A DNA stretch of 25,272 nt from a virus: positions 1 through 25,272 of IMG/VR virus record IMGVR_UViG_3300032286_000659; one strand, written 5' to 3'. Below the pieces are notes generated by a model. That model was not told the DNA's origin. It made no database searches and worked only from the letters and a program-made list of their open reading frames with translations. Below are positions 1 through 6,385 of this stretch, in pieces (position 1 is the stretch's first letter; the number at the start of each line of letters is the position of its first letter). A program made the translations under genes and the position numbers.

Positions 1-11
1 GGGCAAACCGG

Positions 12-47
12 CACCCCCGTTGCCCCCCCCCCCCCCCCCGCTATTTA
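12..47 (+). promoter_or_regulatory. Candidate promoter with poly-C spacer
   Basis: CACCCCCG (12-19) is followed after 22 nt by the AT-rich hexamer TATTTA (42-47). The same layout (CACCCCCT, 22-23 nt, -10-like hexamer) occurs in three other gaps of this window, at 11089, 20853 and 24753. Here the spacer includes a run of 17 C (23-39). It would drive the first gene at 83. The assignment is inferred from spacing only, and the C run could be a sequencing artefact. Confidence 0.3.
23..39. repeat. Homopolymer run of 17 C
   Basis: Seventeen consecutive C residues form a mononucleotide tract in non-coding DNA upstream of the first gene. Such tracts slip during replication and are also error-prone in sequencing, so the exact length is uncertain. 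Confidence 0.9.
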
Positions 48-82
48 TTTTCCCGCCCCCAACTGAACAAAGGAGCAGACGC

Positions 83-298
83 ATGGAAGCCCACGCACAC
101 GAATACGCCGGTGCCGTCGCTGGCATGCAGGAAACCTACGGACGCCCCGCCAACCTGCCAGCAGTTGGCGACTTCGTCTCAGGCTGCACCTGCGGCAAGC
201 GCTGGAGCGGCTACGTCATGACTGCTGAGCCCGGCCGCCTGGCCGTCGAGGTCAGCGGGGCGTGGCTGGTGGTGAAGCCCGAGGACATCACGCACTGA
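83..298 (+). CDS. Small hypothetical protein (71 aa)
   Basis: The 71-residue product begins MEAHAHEYAGAV. The ATG at 83 was chosen because AAAGGAGC (69-76) gives a good ribosome site at normal spacing; a longer reading frame from base 20 runs through the poly-C tract and has no such site. A CTCGKRW segment at about residues 32-38 holds two cysteines, and the C-terminal half is short and beta-prone (VEVSGAWLVVKPEDI). I do not recognise a family. Its position at the start of the early module suggests an accessory early function, which is inference only. Confidence 0.6.
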   Translation: MEAHAHEYAGAVAGMQETYGRPANLPAVGDFVSGCTCGKRWSGYVMTAEPGRLAVEVSGAWLVVKPEDITH

Positions 299-304
299 AC
301 GGAG

Positions 305-319
305 CCCGGCGGAGCCGGG
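305..319 (+). other. Short GC hairpin after first gene
   Basis: CCCGGC (305-310), GGA loop, GCCGGG (314-319) lies seven bases after the stop at 298. There is no T run, so it is at best a weak terminator or an mRNA-stabilising stem. Confidence 0.35.
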
Positions 320-396
320 ATTGCCCAGGAAGGGACCAACCAGCCAACGCAGGACGCTGAGGCTGGCATTTCACATCGCAGAAAGGGACGCGAACG

Positions 397-867
397 ATGG
401 ACGTAATTCAATCAGTAACCAGCAACCGCAAAGACATTCCGGTTCACTACATCGCTATTTCTTCTTTTGGCTGCCACAAGGGCAACACGGACCAGAAGGC
501 TAGCGCCGAATACAAGGTGCTGTATAGGGCTTGGTGCGACGAGCAGATTGGCGGCATCAAGTTCATGGCAAACCCGCACGACAAGCGGGGGCAGATTTAT
601 GTCGATCCGGCTGAGGCGCAAAGGGTTATCGACGGAGCGGCCCGCCAGAGACTTCAGAAAAAGTCTATCGAGTGCGATGCCAAGAGCGGTTCCGCATCTC
701 AGATTGACGCTGCCGCAGCATCGCTCGCGTCGATTGACACGACGCTTGACGAGATCTACCGCGTGCTTGAGCGGCTGACAGCTGCCATTGAAAGCATTGC
801 TACGCAACCAAAGACGCAGCAGCAGGAATTGCTGCACACGTTTTCCGGTAACGGTTTCCACTCCTGA
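397..867 (+). CDS. Hypothetical early protein (156 aa)
   Basis: A 156-residue soluble protein of unknown function. The ATG at 397 has a GAAAGGGA ribosome site at 381-388. The N-terminal half (residues 1-85) contains GCHKGNTDQKASAEYKVLY and AWCDEQIGG and looks globular. Residues about 95-140 are rich in Ala, Ile, Leu and Glu in a heptad-like pattern (SIDTTLDEIYRVLERLTAAI), suggesting a helical oligomerisation segment. The next gene starts 28 bases downstream. No catalytic motif is visible and the family is not recognised; real coding is supported by the ribosome site and the lack of a better frame. Confidence 0.65.
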   Translation: MDVIQSVTSNRKDIPVHYIAISSFGCHKGNTDQKASAEYKVLYRAWCDEQIGGIKFMANPHDKRGQIYVDPAEAQRVIDGAARQRLQKKSIECDAKSGSASQIDAAAASLASIDTTLDEIYRVLERLTAAIESIATQPKTQQQELLHTFSGNGFHS

Positions 868-895
868 ACCACGCACTCACGAAAGGAATCGACAG

Positions 896-1744
896 ATGAC
901 CACGGAGATTTCGACAAACACGGCACCCGCGAGAGGGTTGGCTCTCGCCTCGTTCGATGACGCATTCCGGTTCAGCAAGATGGTGGCGGCTAGCGAGTTC
1001 GCCCCGAAGGATTTCAGGGGCAAGCCTGAGTCCTGCATGCTTGCGATCCAGCACGGGAGCGAAGTCGGCCTGTCGCCCATGCAGTCGCTACAGAGCATCG
1101 CCGTTATCAACGGCAGGCCGACGATCTGGGGCGACGCCGCCCTTGCCCTCGTGCAGGCGTCGCCCGTCTGCGAGTTCGTTTACGAGACGGTGGAGGGCGA
1201 CGGCGAAGGGATGGCAGCCGTCTGCCAGGCCAAGCGGCGCGGCTACTCAAAGCCCACCACGGTGACGTTCACGGTGGCCGACGCCAAGAAGGCCGGGCTG
1301 TGGGGCAAGTCTGGCCCGTGGCAGCAGTACCCGCGTCGCATGCTGCAGCTGCGTGCCCGAGGCTTCGCCCTGCGTGACGCTTTCCCTGACGTTCTCCGTG
1401 GCCTTGTGACGGCCGAGGAAGCCCAGGACTACACGGCAGGCGAGCCAATCGTGACGCAGCCCGAGGCTGTGTATGCGAAGCCCGCCGAGCAGGCGAAGCC
1501 CGAGGACATGACCAAGGCCCGGCGAGCGATTGCCGCAGCCAAGGCCGTGGACAGGCTCAAGCAGATCCACGCCACCGTCAGCGAGCGGCTCGACGCCGGA
1601 TTCTACAGCCCGACGCAGGCCAGCGAGTTGGTCGAGCTGATCGACACACGCATGGAGCTGATGACGCCGCGCGGCGATGCCTACGAGGACAACGGCACCG
1701 AGCACTTCGACGCACAAGAGATCGCAGCGGAGGCCCGAGCATGA
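896..1744 (+). CDS. RecT-like single-strand annealing protein (putative)
   Basis: The 282-residue product starts at ATG 896 behind GAAAGGAA (881-888); an earlier in-frame ATG at 788 lies inside the upstream gene and lacks a ribosome site. The core (residues about 15-170) has the pattern FDDAFRFSKMVAASEFAPK, CMLAIQHGSEVGLSPMQSLQ, AVINGRPTIWGDAALALVQ and GPWQQYPRRMLQLRARGFAL. I recognise this from phage proteins usually annotated as RecT-type recombinases, which anneal single strands during phage replication and recombination. The C-terminal 100 residues are charged and variable. It sits beside the replication genes, as expected for a recombinase. A RecT label is from memory of the family pattern, so confidence is moderate. 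Confidence 0.6.
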   Translation: MTTEISTNTAPARGLALASFDDAFRFSKMVAASEFAPKDFRGKPESCMLAIQHGSEVGLSPMQSLQSIAVINGRPTIWGDAALALVQASPVCEFVYETVEGDGEGMAAVCQAKRRGYSKPTTVTFTVADAKKAGLWGKSGPWQQYPRRMLQLRARGFALRDAFPDVLRGLVTAEEAQDYTAGEPIVTQPEAVYAKPAEQAKPEDMTKARRAIAAAKAVDRLKQIHATVSERLDAGFYSPTQASELVELIDTRMELMTPRGDAYEDNGTEHFDAQEIAAEARA

Positions 1745-1971
1745 GCAAGAACTACCGCCGCGACTTTGAAACCTATGCCGAGTACGCCACGCGGATAGAG
1801 CGTGAGACACAGACCAGGGCCACGTACGAGACGGACATCGGCAAGGTGCTCGAGGACAGGCCACCGTCACCGTTCATCGTGGACGTTGGCATTTACACGA
1901 GCAGACGCGACCGAGACGCCATCCAACGCGAAGAGGACCGCATCACACGCCTGGAACAGATGGGCAGATGA
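1741..1971 (+). CDS. Small charged hypothetical protein (76 aa)
   Basis: A 76-residue protein, very rich in Arg, Glu and Asp (for example SRRDRDAIQREEDRITRLEQ at the C-terminus), probably mostly helical. Its ATG overlaps the stop of the RecT-like gene (ATGA at 1741-1744), so translation is likely coupled and the start is firm. The function is unknown; coupling suggests a role together with the annealing protein, which is inference. Confidence 0.65.
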   Translation: MSKNYRRDFETYAEYATRIERETQTRATYETDIGKVLEDRPPSPFIVDVGIYTSRRDRDAIQREEDRITRLEQMGR

Positions 1972-2125
1972 CACAGCCGGCACGCCATTGCCACCAGCTG
2001 CGTGCGCATCAGCAGCATTGGCCGCCGAGCGGGAGTGGCGAGTAACCACCGCAGCCGCAGCCCTGCCTCCCAGGGTGAAGCGGCCGGATGCGGCACGACA
2101 CGCCGCCAATACACACGGAGGTTGT

Positions 2126-2428
2126 ATGTCCGACTACTACGCCGAATCGCTCGACACGCTGCCGCTGTTTCGACGCACCGACCCTGTGACGAGCAAGGCC
2201 GCAGCTGCTGACGCGAAGACGTTCCGAGGCGAGCACCACGCGGCCATTCTTGAGGCGCTGAGCCAAGGCCCGGCAGGGGCCAGTGGCATCGCGGCACGGT
2301 GTGGGCTGCTCGCCCACCAGGTCAACAAGCGGATCCACGAGCTCGCCAAGTGCGGGCGGATCTCGGAGACGGGCAACATCGTTACCAGCGCCAGCGGGCG
2401 CGGTGAACGGGAATGGAGGGTGGCGTGA
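2126..2428 (+). CDS. Small winged-helix-like DNA-binding protein (100 aa)
   Basis: The product begins MSDYYAESLDTLPLFRRTDP. The ATG at 2126 is preceded by CGGAGG (2116-2121); a longer frame upstream lacks support. Residues about 35-85 (EHHAAILEALSQGPAGASGI, then CGLLAHQVNKRIHELAKCGR) read as a winged-helix domain of the kind seen in many phage proteins that begin with a DPxTSKxAA segment. It may bind DNA as a small regulator or replication accessory. Its stop overlaps the next start (TGATG). No ligand or catalytic motif is seen. Confidence 0.65.
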   Translation: MSDYYAESLDTLPLFRRTDPVTSKAAAADAKTFRGEHHAAILEALSQGPAGASGIAARCGLLAHQVNKRIHELAKCGRISETGNIVTSASGRGEREWRVA

Positions 2429-2607
2429 TGGATTGCCTTGCGTTTGACGCCAAGATCGCAGACTTAGTCGCCGCTGTGCGCGAGCGAAAGATTCGCCGCG
2501 TAGTGGCTAGGCATTTTCCTGCACGAAGAAAACGGAAGCCACGATTTTGCGTCACGGTGACGCTGCAACTGTGTCCGCGACAGAGAGCCAAGAAATACAA
2601 GACGTGA
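2428..2607 (+). CDS. Small basic hypothetical protein (59 aa)
   Basis: A 59-residue basic protein beginning MDCLAFDAKIADLVAAVRER. The start at 2428 overlaps the preceding stop and has GGAGG at 2415-2419 with 8-base spacing, better than the alternative ATG at 2413. It carries many Arg and Lys residues (RKIRRVVARHFPARRKRKPR region) and three Cys, so nucleic-acid binding is possible. No family is recognised. Confidence 0.5.
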   Translation: MDCLAFDAKIADLVAAVRERKIRRVVARHFPARRKRKPRFCVTVTLQLCPRQRAKKYKT

Positions 2608-2680
2608 TGAACAACCGCGGCGTCTCGTTGACGTGCGGCCGAGTTTGGTGGAAGGGAAACGAAAGCAAAGGAGACGAGAG

Positions 2681-3541
2681 ATGACCGAAAAGAACACGAC
2701 CAACTACGAAACTTACATGACAACCATGACGGCCGCTGAGTGGGCCGGCGTGCCTGACAACCCGCGCCAGCGGGACACCGTGGCGCGCGCGTCAAAGGCA
2801 AAGCACCTCGATGTCCTTGAGCCGACCCACACGATGGTCAGCATCGCGGAGCTGCCTGACGGAAAACGATACAAGCTCGACGCGCACACGAGAGCCTACA
2901 AGTGGCAGGCTAACCCCGATCTCGCGCCGAAGATGGACCTCGATGTGCGTGTGTACTTGGTGCCTGACCTCTCGGAGGTCAAGCGACTCTACACGCACTT
3001 CGACGGCAAGGCCGCTGTCGAGACGGCTGCTGACGCCGTTTTCGGCGGCATGCGTGAGGTTCGTCTGACTCCTAAGAGCGAGTTCGTCAGGCGTGCTCGG
3101 TTTGCGGCCGCGCTGACTGAGGCATACCGCTACCTGTGCGGCGACATCATCAAGGTCAGCCATTACGAGCGGGTGAGATTTTTCCAGAAGGACATCAGGT
3201 CGCTGGACTCGTTCGTCGGTGCCACGAAGAAGATGTGCTCGCCTGCGACCTGCACCTACCTCATGGCGCACAGGAAGCACGGCGACGGGGTGAACGACTT
3301 CTTTCAGCGGTTCATCCGCGACGAAGGCGTGAAGGACGGCAAGCGACTGGATTGCGTCCAGTGGTTTTCTGAACTGATGAACGACTACGTCAAGTCGGCT
3401 CGCGGCAAGGGGCCGGTCTTCACCCACTACGTCGGCCATGGGCTGCGTTGCGTCGAGATGTGGCTAAACGACAGCGCGACCGTCACCACTCGGCTCGGAG
3501 CGGCAATCGACCCCAACAAGTACGACATCGAAGACAAGTAG
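2681..3541 (+). CDS. ParB/sulfiredoxin-fold-like phage protein (286 aa)
   Basis: A 286-residue protein with ATG at 2681 behind AAAGGAGA (2667-2674). Residues about 45-75 contain SIAELPDGKRYKLDAHTRAY, which resembles the ParB/sulfiredoxin motif in which a short strand is followed by DGHTR or DAHTR. Phage proteins with this pattern are common and mostly unassigned; some ParB-like phage proteins are nucleases or regulators. The C-terminal two thirds is helical and includes a segment with two cysteines (KKMCSPATCTYLMAHRKHGD). It is followed by a 71-base gap and the methyltransferase, whose own N-terminus is of a DNA-binding type. The function beyond the fold hint is unknown. Confidence 0.55.
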   Translation: MTEKNTTNYETYMTTMTAAEWAGVPDNPRQRDTVARASKAKHLDVLEPTHTMVSIAELPDGKRYKLDAHTRAYKWQANPDLAPKMDLDVRVYLVPDLSEVKRLYTHFDGKAAVETAADAVFGGMREVRLTPKSEFVRRARFAAALTEAYRYLCGDIIKVSHYERVRFFQKDIRSLDSFVGATKKMCSPATCTYLMAHRKHGDGVNDFFQRFIRDEGVKDGKRLDCVQWFSELMNDYVKSARGKGPVFTHYVGHGLRCVEMWLNDSATVTTRLGAAIDPNKYDIEDK

Positions 3542-3612
3542 TCAGCTCGCCGCGTCATGGACGGCATGCACGCTCGGTCGGGTCGGGCGGCGCGGGTTTC
3601 ACGGAGGACCAA

Positions 3613-4923
3613 ATGGAAACTGATTACGAACTGACACCAACCGGCCTGGTTGTCCGCAACTGCTGGACGCAGGAATTATGGGAAGCGGCCGGCCACGAAA
3701 TCGCCCGCTACCAGAAGGGGCTGATGTGGCTGATCGGCGATTGGCTGAACGCTGGCGACCGTGAAGGCTACGTCGAGCGTGGCAAGCTGGCAGAGGCGTG
3801 CGAGCGATTCGGGATTGCGTATGACACGGCGCTCCAGGCCTCACGAGTCTCGGCGGCTTTTCCGAAATCCTGTATGCGCATACAGGATTTGACGTTCAAC
3901 CACCACCAGCTTGTCGCCAACCATCCGCAATCTGGCGAACTATTGCAGTGGGCTGCCGACACCGGCGCTACCGTCAGGCAGCTCCGCGAAGAAAAGCAGA
4001 GACGCAGCATCGCGGCCGCGCCGGCCACAGCAGAGGCCAGCGGCACGAAGGGCGACGTGTCGTGGGATTTCAAGGTTGGCGACTGCCGGTCGCTTCCGTA
4101 TCCAGACGATCACTTCGACCTAGTTTTTTGCTCTCCACCGTATGAGTCGCAGCGGTCATACGGCGAGCTCGAGTTCAACCTTTCTGGCGAAGAGTGGGTG
4201 GCATGGGCGACCGACTGCTACATGGAGTGCCTGCGGGTCTGCAAAGGACTCGTAGCCTGGGTGGTGGAGGGATACACCGATGACTTTGCCTACAGCTCGA
4301 CGCCGTTTCTTCTGCACGCCGACCTTCACCGTCGCGGAGTCAAGATGCGAAAGGTTGTCGTGTATCAGCGAAACGGCATCCCGGGTACCGGCGGGCCTGA
4401 TTGGCTGCGGAACGACTGGGAGCCGATCATCTGCGCTACAAAGCGCGGCAGGCTTCCGTGGGCAGACAACACGGCGATGGGCCAGCCGCCGAAGCAAAAC
4501 GTTCCAAGGGCTGCGACCAACCGGCACAAAGACGGGAGCCGCAAGTCTGGGATCTACATAGCCCCAGAGGTGTGCAACCCGGGCAACATCATCAGCGGCC
4601 TGGTCGGCAGTGGAGGCATGGGATGGAAAGATGCCACGAAAAACGAGGCTCCCTTTCCTGAGTGGCTGGCGGAGTTCTTTGTCCGCAGCTTCTGCCCAGA
4701 AGGCGGCACGGTGCTCGATCCGTTTAGCGGTTCTGGCACGACTGTTTCTGTCGCGGTGAGGAACGGGCGAAACGGCGTCGGGATCGACGCCAGGAAAAGC
4801 CAGGTCTCCCTCGGCCAGACTCGGCTGCGTGGCTTGACCGTCGCAGAAAGCAATCAGGTGATTCCTTTGCCCTACATGGAAAGCGGGCGCATGCCCGTTG
4901 CTGAGGTCGCTAATGGCCGGTGA
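3613..4923 (+). CDS. DNA methyltransferase (N4/N6, beta-type order) with LmbU-like N-terminus
   Basis: The 436-residue product starts at ATG 3613 after ACGGAGGA (3601-3608). Motif IV SPPY (residues 174-177) comes before motif I DPFSGSGTT (369-377) with VGIDA downstream, the beta-class order of amino-methyltransferases that make N6-methyladenine or N4-methylcytosine from S-adenosylmethionine. Residues about 30-130 (YQKGLMWLIGDWLNAGDREG through LTFNHHQ to VRQLREEK) resemble LmbU/ParB-related DNA-binding domains. The protein is probably a phage-protecting modification enzyme with its own DNA-reading module. The gene holds a perfect 26-bp palindrome at codons 85-93. Its last 11 bases overlap the replication gene. 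No partner restriction endonuclease is adjacent, so it is likely an orphan enzyme. Confidence 0.88.
   Translation: METDYELTPTGLVVRNCWTQELWEAAGHEIARYQKGLMWLIGDWLNAGDREGYVERGKLAEACERFGIAYDTALQASRVSAAFPKSCMRIQDLTFNHHQLVANHPQSGELLQWAADTGATVRQLREEKQRRSIAAAPATAEASGTKGDVSWDFKVGDCRSLPYPDDHFDLVFCSPPYESQRSYGELEFNLSGEEWVAWATDCYMECLRVCKGLVAWVVEGYTDDFAYSSTPFLLHADLHRRGVKMRKVVVYQRNGIPGTGGPDWLRNDWEPIICATKRGRLPWADNTAMGQPPKQNVPRAATNRHKDGSRKSGIYIAPEVCNPGNIISGLVGSGGMGWKDATKNEAPFPEWLAEFFVRSFCPEGGTVLDPFSGSGTTVSVAVRNGRNGVGIDARKSQVSLGQTRLRGLTVAESNQVIPLPYMESGRMPVAEVANGR
3865..3890. promoter_or_regulatory. Perfect 26-bp palindrome inside methyltransferase gene
   Basis: Two identical 13-base half-sites (AAATCCTGTATGC and its exact reverse complement) abut with no spacer, centred between 3877 and 3878. 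The element encodes KSCMRIQD within the N-terminal domain. It could be an operator, a site for a dimeric protein, or an RNA/cruciform stem. Confidence 0.7.
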
Positions 4924-5821
4924 CTGGGTGAAAATGCGTTCTGCTCTTCTGGCGAATCCGAAGGTGCACGCCATCGCCAAGGCGATCGGCCGCGACCCTC
5001 GGGCCGGGGCCGCCCTGACTACTGGTTTCTCAGGCTGCCCCGACCAGGTGCTGTCACGTAACGCGTTACGTCACGTCACCGTAACGGCGTTACTGTGCGT
5101 GTGGAGCAGCGCCAACGAGCACGCGGCAGAAGGAATCCTGTCGTGCTGCGACCTTGAAGACCTGGACGAAATCTCTGGGGTGCCGGGTTTTGGTGACGCC
5201 ATGCAGACCGTTGGCTGGGCCATACCAGACGAGGCCGGGAAGTGCGTTTCGCTGCCTAATTTCAGCGAGCACAACACTCCAGCGAAGGACCGGACTGGGG
5301 CTGAAAGGCAGCGCCGATACCGGGAGAGCCGTAACGGTGACGTAACGCCGTTACGTAACGCCGTTACTGTAACGCAGAGAAGAGAAGAGAAGAGAAGAGA
5401 AGAAGAATACATACCGGCTGCGCCGGTTCCGACGAGCAAGCCGCCATCGGCTCGCACGCCGGAGAAGCCGTCGCTGTCGTGGTCTGCTGACGCAGGCTGG
5501 GCGGGCATCACCGAAGCCGACTGCCAGGGCTGGGCCGTCGCCTACCCGGCGGCAGTGGTGACGCAGGAGCTCGCCAAGGCGGAGGAGTGGCTGCGTGCCC
5601 ACCCGTCTCGGGCCGTTCGCAAGAACTGGCGGAAGTTCCTAACGGGCTGGCTCAGCCGTTGCCAGGATAAGGGCGGCACCATCCGCGAGCAGGGCCGCAG
5701 GCCAGAGGACAAGCCGCCTCCGAAGGCGTGGAAGGACGAGTACCGCCCGGCCCAATACCGCACCCCGAAGGAAGTCGCCGCGCTTGCGGCCGGGTTGAAA
5801 CTCACGGAGGAGAGCACATGA
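4913..5821 (+). CDS. Phage replication initiator-like protein (302 aa)
   Basis: Begins MAGDWVKMRSALLANPKVHA, a start typical of phage replisome-organiser proteins with an N-terminal winged-helix region (about residues 1-115). ATG 4913 has GAGG (4903-4906) and overlaps the methyltransferase by 11 bases. The middle (residues about 125-165: GAERQRRYRESRNGDVTPLR, then RREEKRREEE) is low-complexity and coded by GTAACG repeats and a purine tract. The C-terminal part (WAVAYPAAVVTQELAKAEEW, NWRKFLTGWLSRCQD) matches the helicase-loader or DnaT-like tails of such proteins. By analogy with lambda O it probably binds the origin in its own gene and recruits the replicative helicase. The role is inferred from pattern and context. 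Confidence 0.68.
   Translation: MAGDWVKMRSALLANPKVHAIAKAIGRDPRAGAALTTGFSGCPDQVLSRNALRHVTVTALLCVWSSANEHAAEGILSCCDLEDLDEISGVPGFGDAMQTVGWAIPDEAGKCVSLPNFSEHNTPAKDRTGAERQRRYRESRNGDVTPLRNAVTVTQRREEKRREEEYIPAAPVPTSKPPSARTPEKPSLSWSADAGWAGITEADCQGWAVAYPAAVVTQELAKAEEWLRAHPSRAVRKNWRKFLTGWLSRCQDKGGTIREQGRRPEDKPPPKAWKDEYRPAQYRTPKEVAALAAGLKLTEEST
5056..5093. repeat. GTAACG inverted repeats, cluster A
   Basis: GTAACG at 5058-5063 abuts CGTTAC at 5064-5069, forming a perfect 16-bp palindrome with flanks (5056-5071). A second pair, GTAACG 5081-5086 and CGTTAC 5088-5093, has one base between. These are the same hexamers as the downstream cluster at 5331-5374. Confidence 0.8.
5331..5407. repeat. Candidate replication origin: iteron cluster B plus purine tract
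   Basis: Six copies of GTAACG or its complement lie at 5331, 5342, 5349 (reverse), 5355, 5362 (reverse) and 5369. They are followed directly by 32 purines (5376-5407) with a 5-base period of the AGAGA type. Iterons plus an easily melted purine tract inside the replication initiator gene is the layout of lambda ori within gene O. The origin function is inferred. Confidence 0.5.
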
Positions 5822-6060
5822 CCACCACCACCCCGATACAACCGCTGACCGATCGCCAGCGCGAGATTTACCGCTGGATCGTGCAGTACATCGCAACCCA
5901 CGGCTACTCGCCCACCGTGCGCGAGCTGTGCCTAGCGTTTCGGTTCGACTCGCCAAACGGTGCCATGTGCCACCTGCTGCCACTTCGGAAGAAAGGCTAC
6001 TTGGCGTGGAACGAGCGGCAGTCTCGCACGATTCGCCCGCTTGTGGAGGTGGACGCATGA
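5818..6060 (+). CDS. LexA-type winged-helix protein without peptidase domain (80 aa)
   Basis: The 80-residue product begins MTTTTPIQPLTDRQREIYRW. LTDRQREIYRWIVQYIATHG then YSPTVRELCLAF is the LexA DNA-binding domain signature, followed by the wing (LLPLRKKGYLAWNERQSRTI). The protein stops where LexA would start its self-cleaving S24 domain, so it cannot be inactivated by RecA-type autoproteolysis. It may be a constitutive small regulator, possibly of SOS-box-like sites or of phage early genes. ATGA overlap with the upstream gene at 5818-5821 and CGGAGGAG upstream fix the start. The DNA-binding fold is well supported, the target is unknown. Confidence 0.82.
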   Translation: MTTTTPIQPLTDRQREIYRWIVQYIATHGYSPTVRELCLAFRFDSPNGAMCHLLPLRKKGYLAWNERQSRTIRPLVEVDA

Positions 6061-6248
6061 CTGAGAACCCGTACGAGCTGCCGCCCCCGTCGATCGTGGC
6101 TGACCTGTGCGCTCAGCGCGCGTGGGATGACGAGGTTGACGATGACACGCGGCTGCGTCTGGAGTTTGCGGCCGACACGATCCGGCACCTGATGCAGCGG
6201 CTTGTCCGCCAGGCGTTGCATCTCGAGCGAGCGGAGGCGACACGATGA
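6057..6248 (+). CDS. Small acidic hypothetical protein (63 aa)
   Basis: A 63-residue product starting MTENPYELPPPSIVADLCAQ with ATGA overlap at 6057-6060 and GGAGGTGG just upstream (6046-6053). The second half is helical and charged (TRLRLEFAADTIRHLMQRLV). It is a typical small phage early protein of unknown function, translationally coupled on both sides. Confidence 0.6.
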   Translation: MTENPYELPPPSIVADLCAQRAWDDEVDDDTRLRLEFAADTIRHLMQRLVRQALHLERAEATR

Positions 6249-6385
6249 CCGTGCGCGACTTCGTAATGTTGAGCCTTGGAGAAATCGTCCTGCTGCTGAC
6301 GTTCGGCACCGGGATTTTGGTCGGTTGTTCACTCAAAAGAAGGGATTCTTATGGGAACCGCAACGAAGAAGAGAACCGGGATTGA
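6245..6385 (+). CDS. Single-span membrane micro-protein (46 aa)
   Basis: The reading frame from ATG 6245 (ATGA overlap with the previous stop) to TGA 6385 codes for 46 residues. Residues about 7-29 (VMLSLGEIVLLLTFGTGILV) form one hydrophobic segment, followed by a very polar tail (KRRDSYGNRNEEENRD). The last 35 bases overlap the clamp gene in another frame. The AGAAGGGA ribosome site of the clamp lies inside it, so coupling to clamp translation is possible. It could be a small membrane anchor; no family is recognised. Confidence 0.45.
   Translation: MTVRDFVMLSLGEIVLLLTFGTGILVGCSLKRRDSYGNRNEEENRD

Noticed and set aside
1968-2045. ATGA-overlapping 25-residue frame (MTQPARHCHQLRAHQQHWPP...)
   Set aside because: It follows the 76-residue gene with a perfect ATGA overlap, but the His/Pro-rich composition looks like shadow sequence, there is no ribosome site and it ends in a gap. 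Not supported enough to list as a gene.
5376-5407. Purine tract as a simple sequencing artefact or minisatellite
   Set aside because: It directly abuts the iteron cluster and encodes in-frame Arg/Glu codons, so it is better read with the candidate origin than as a stand-alone repeat.
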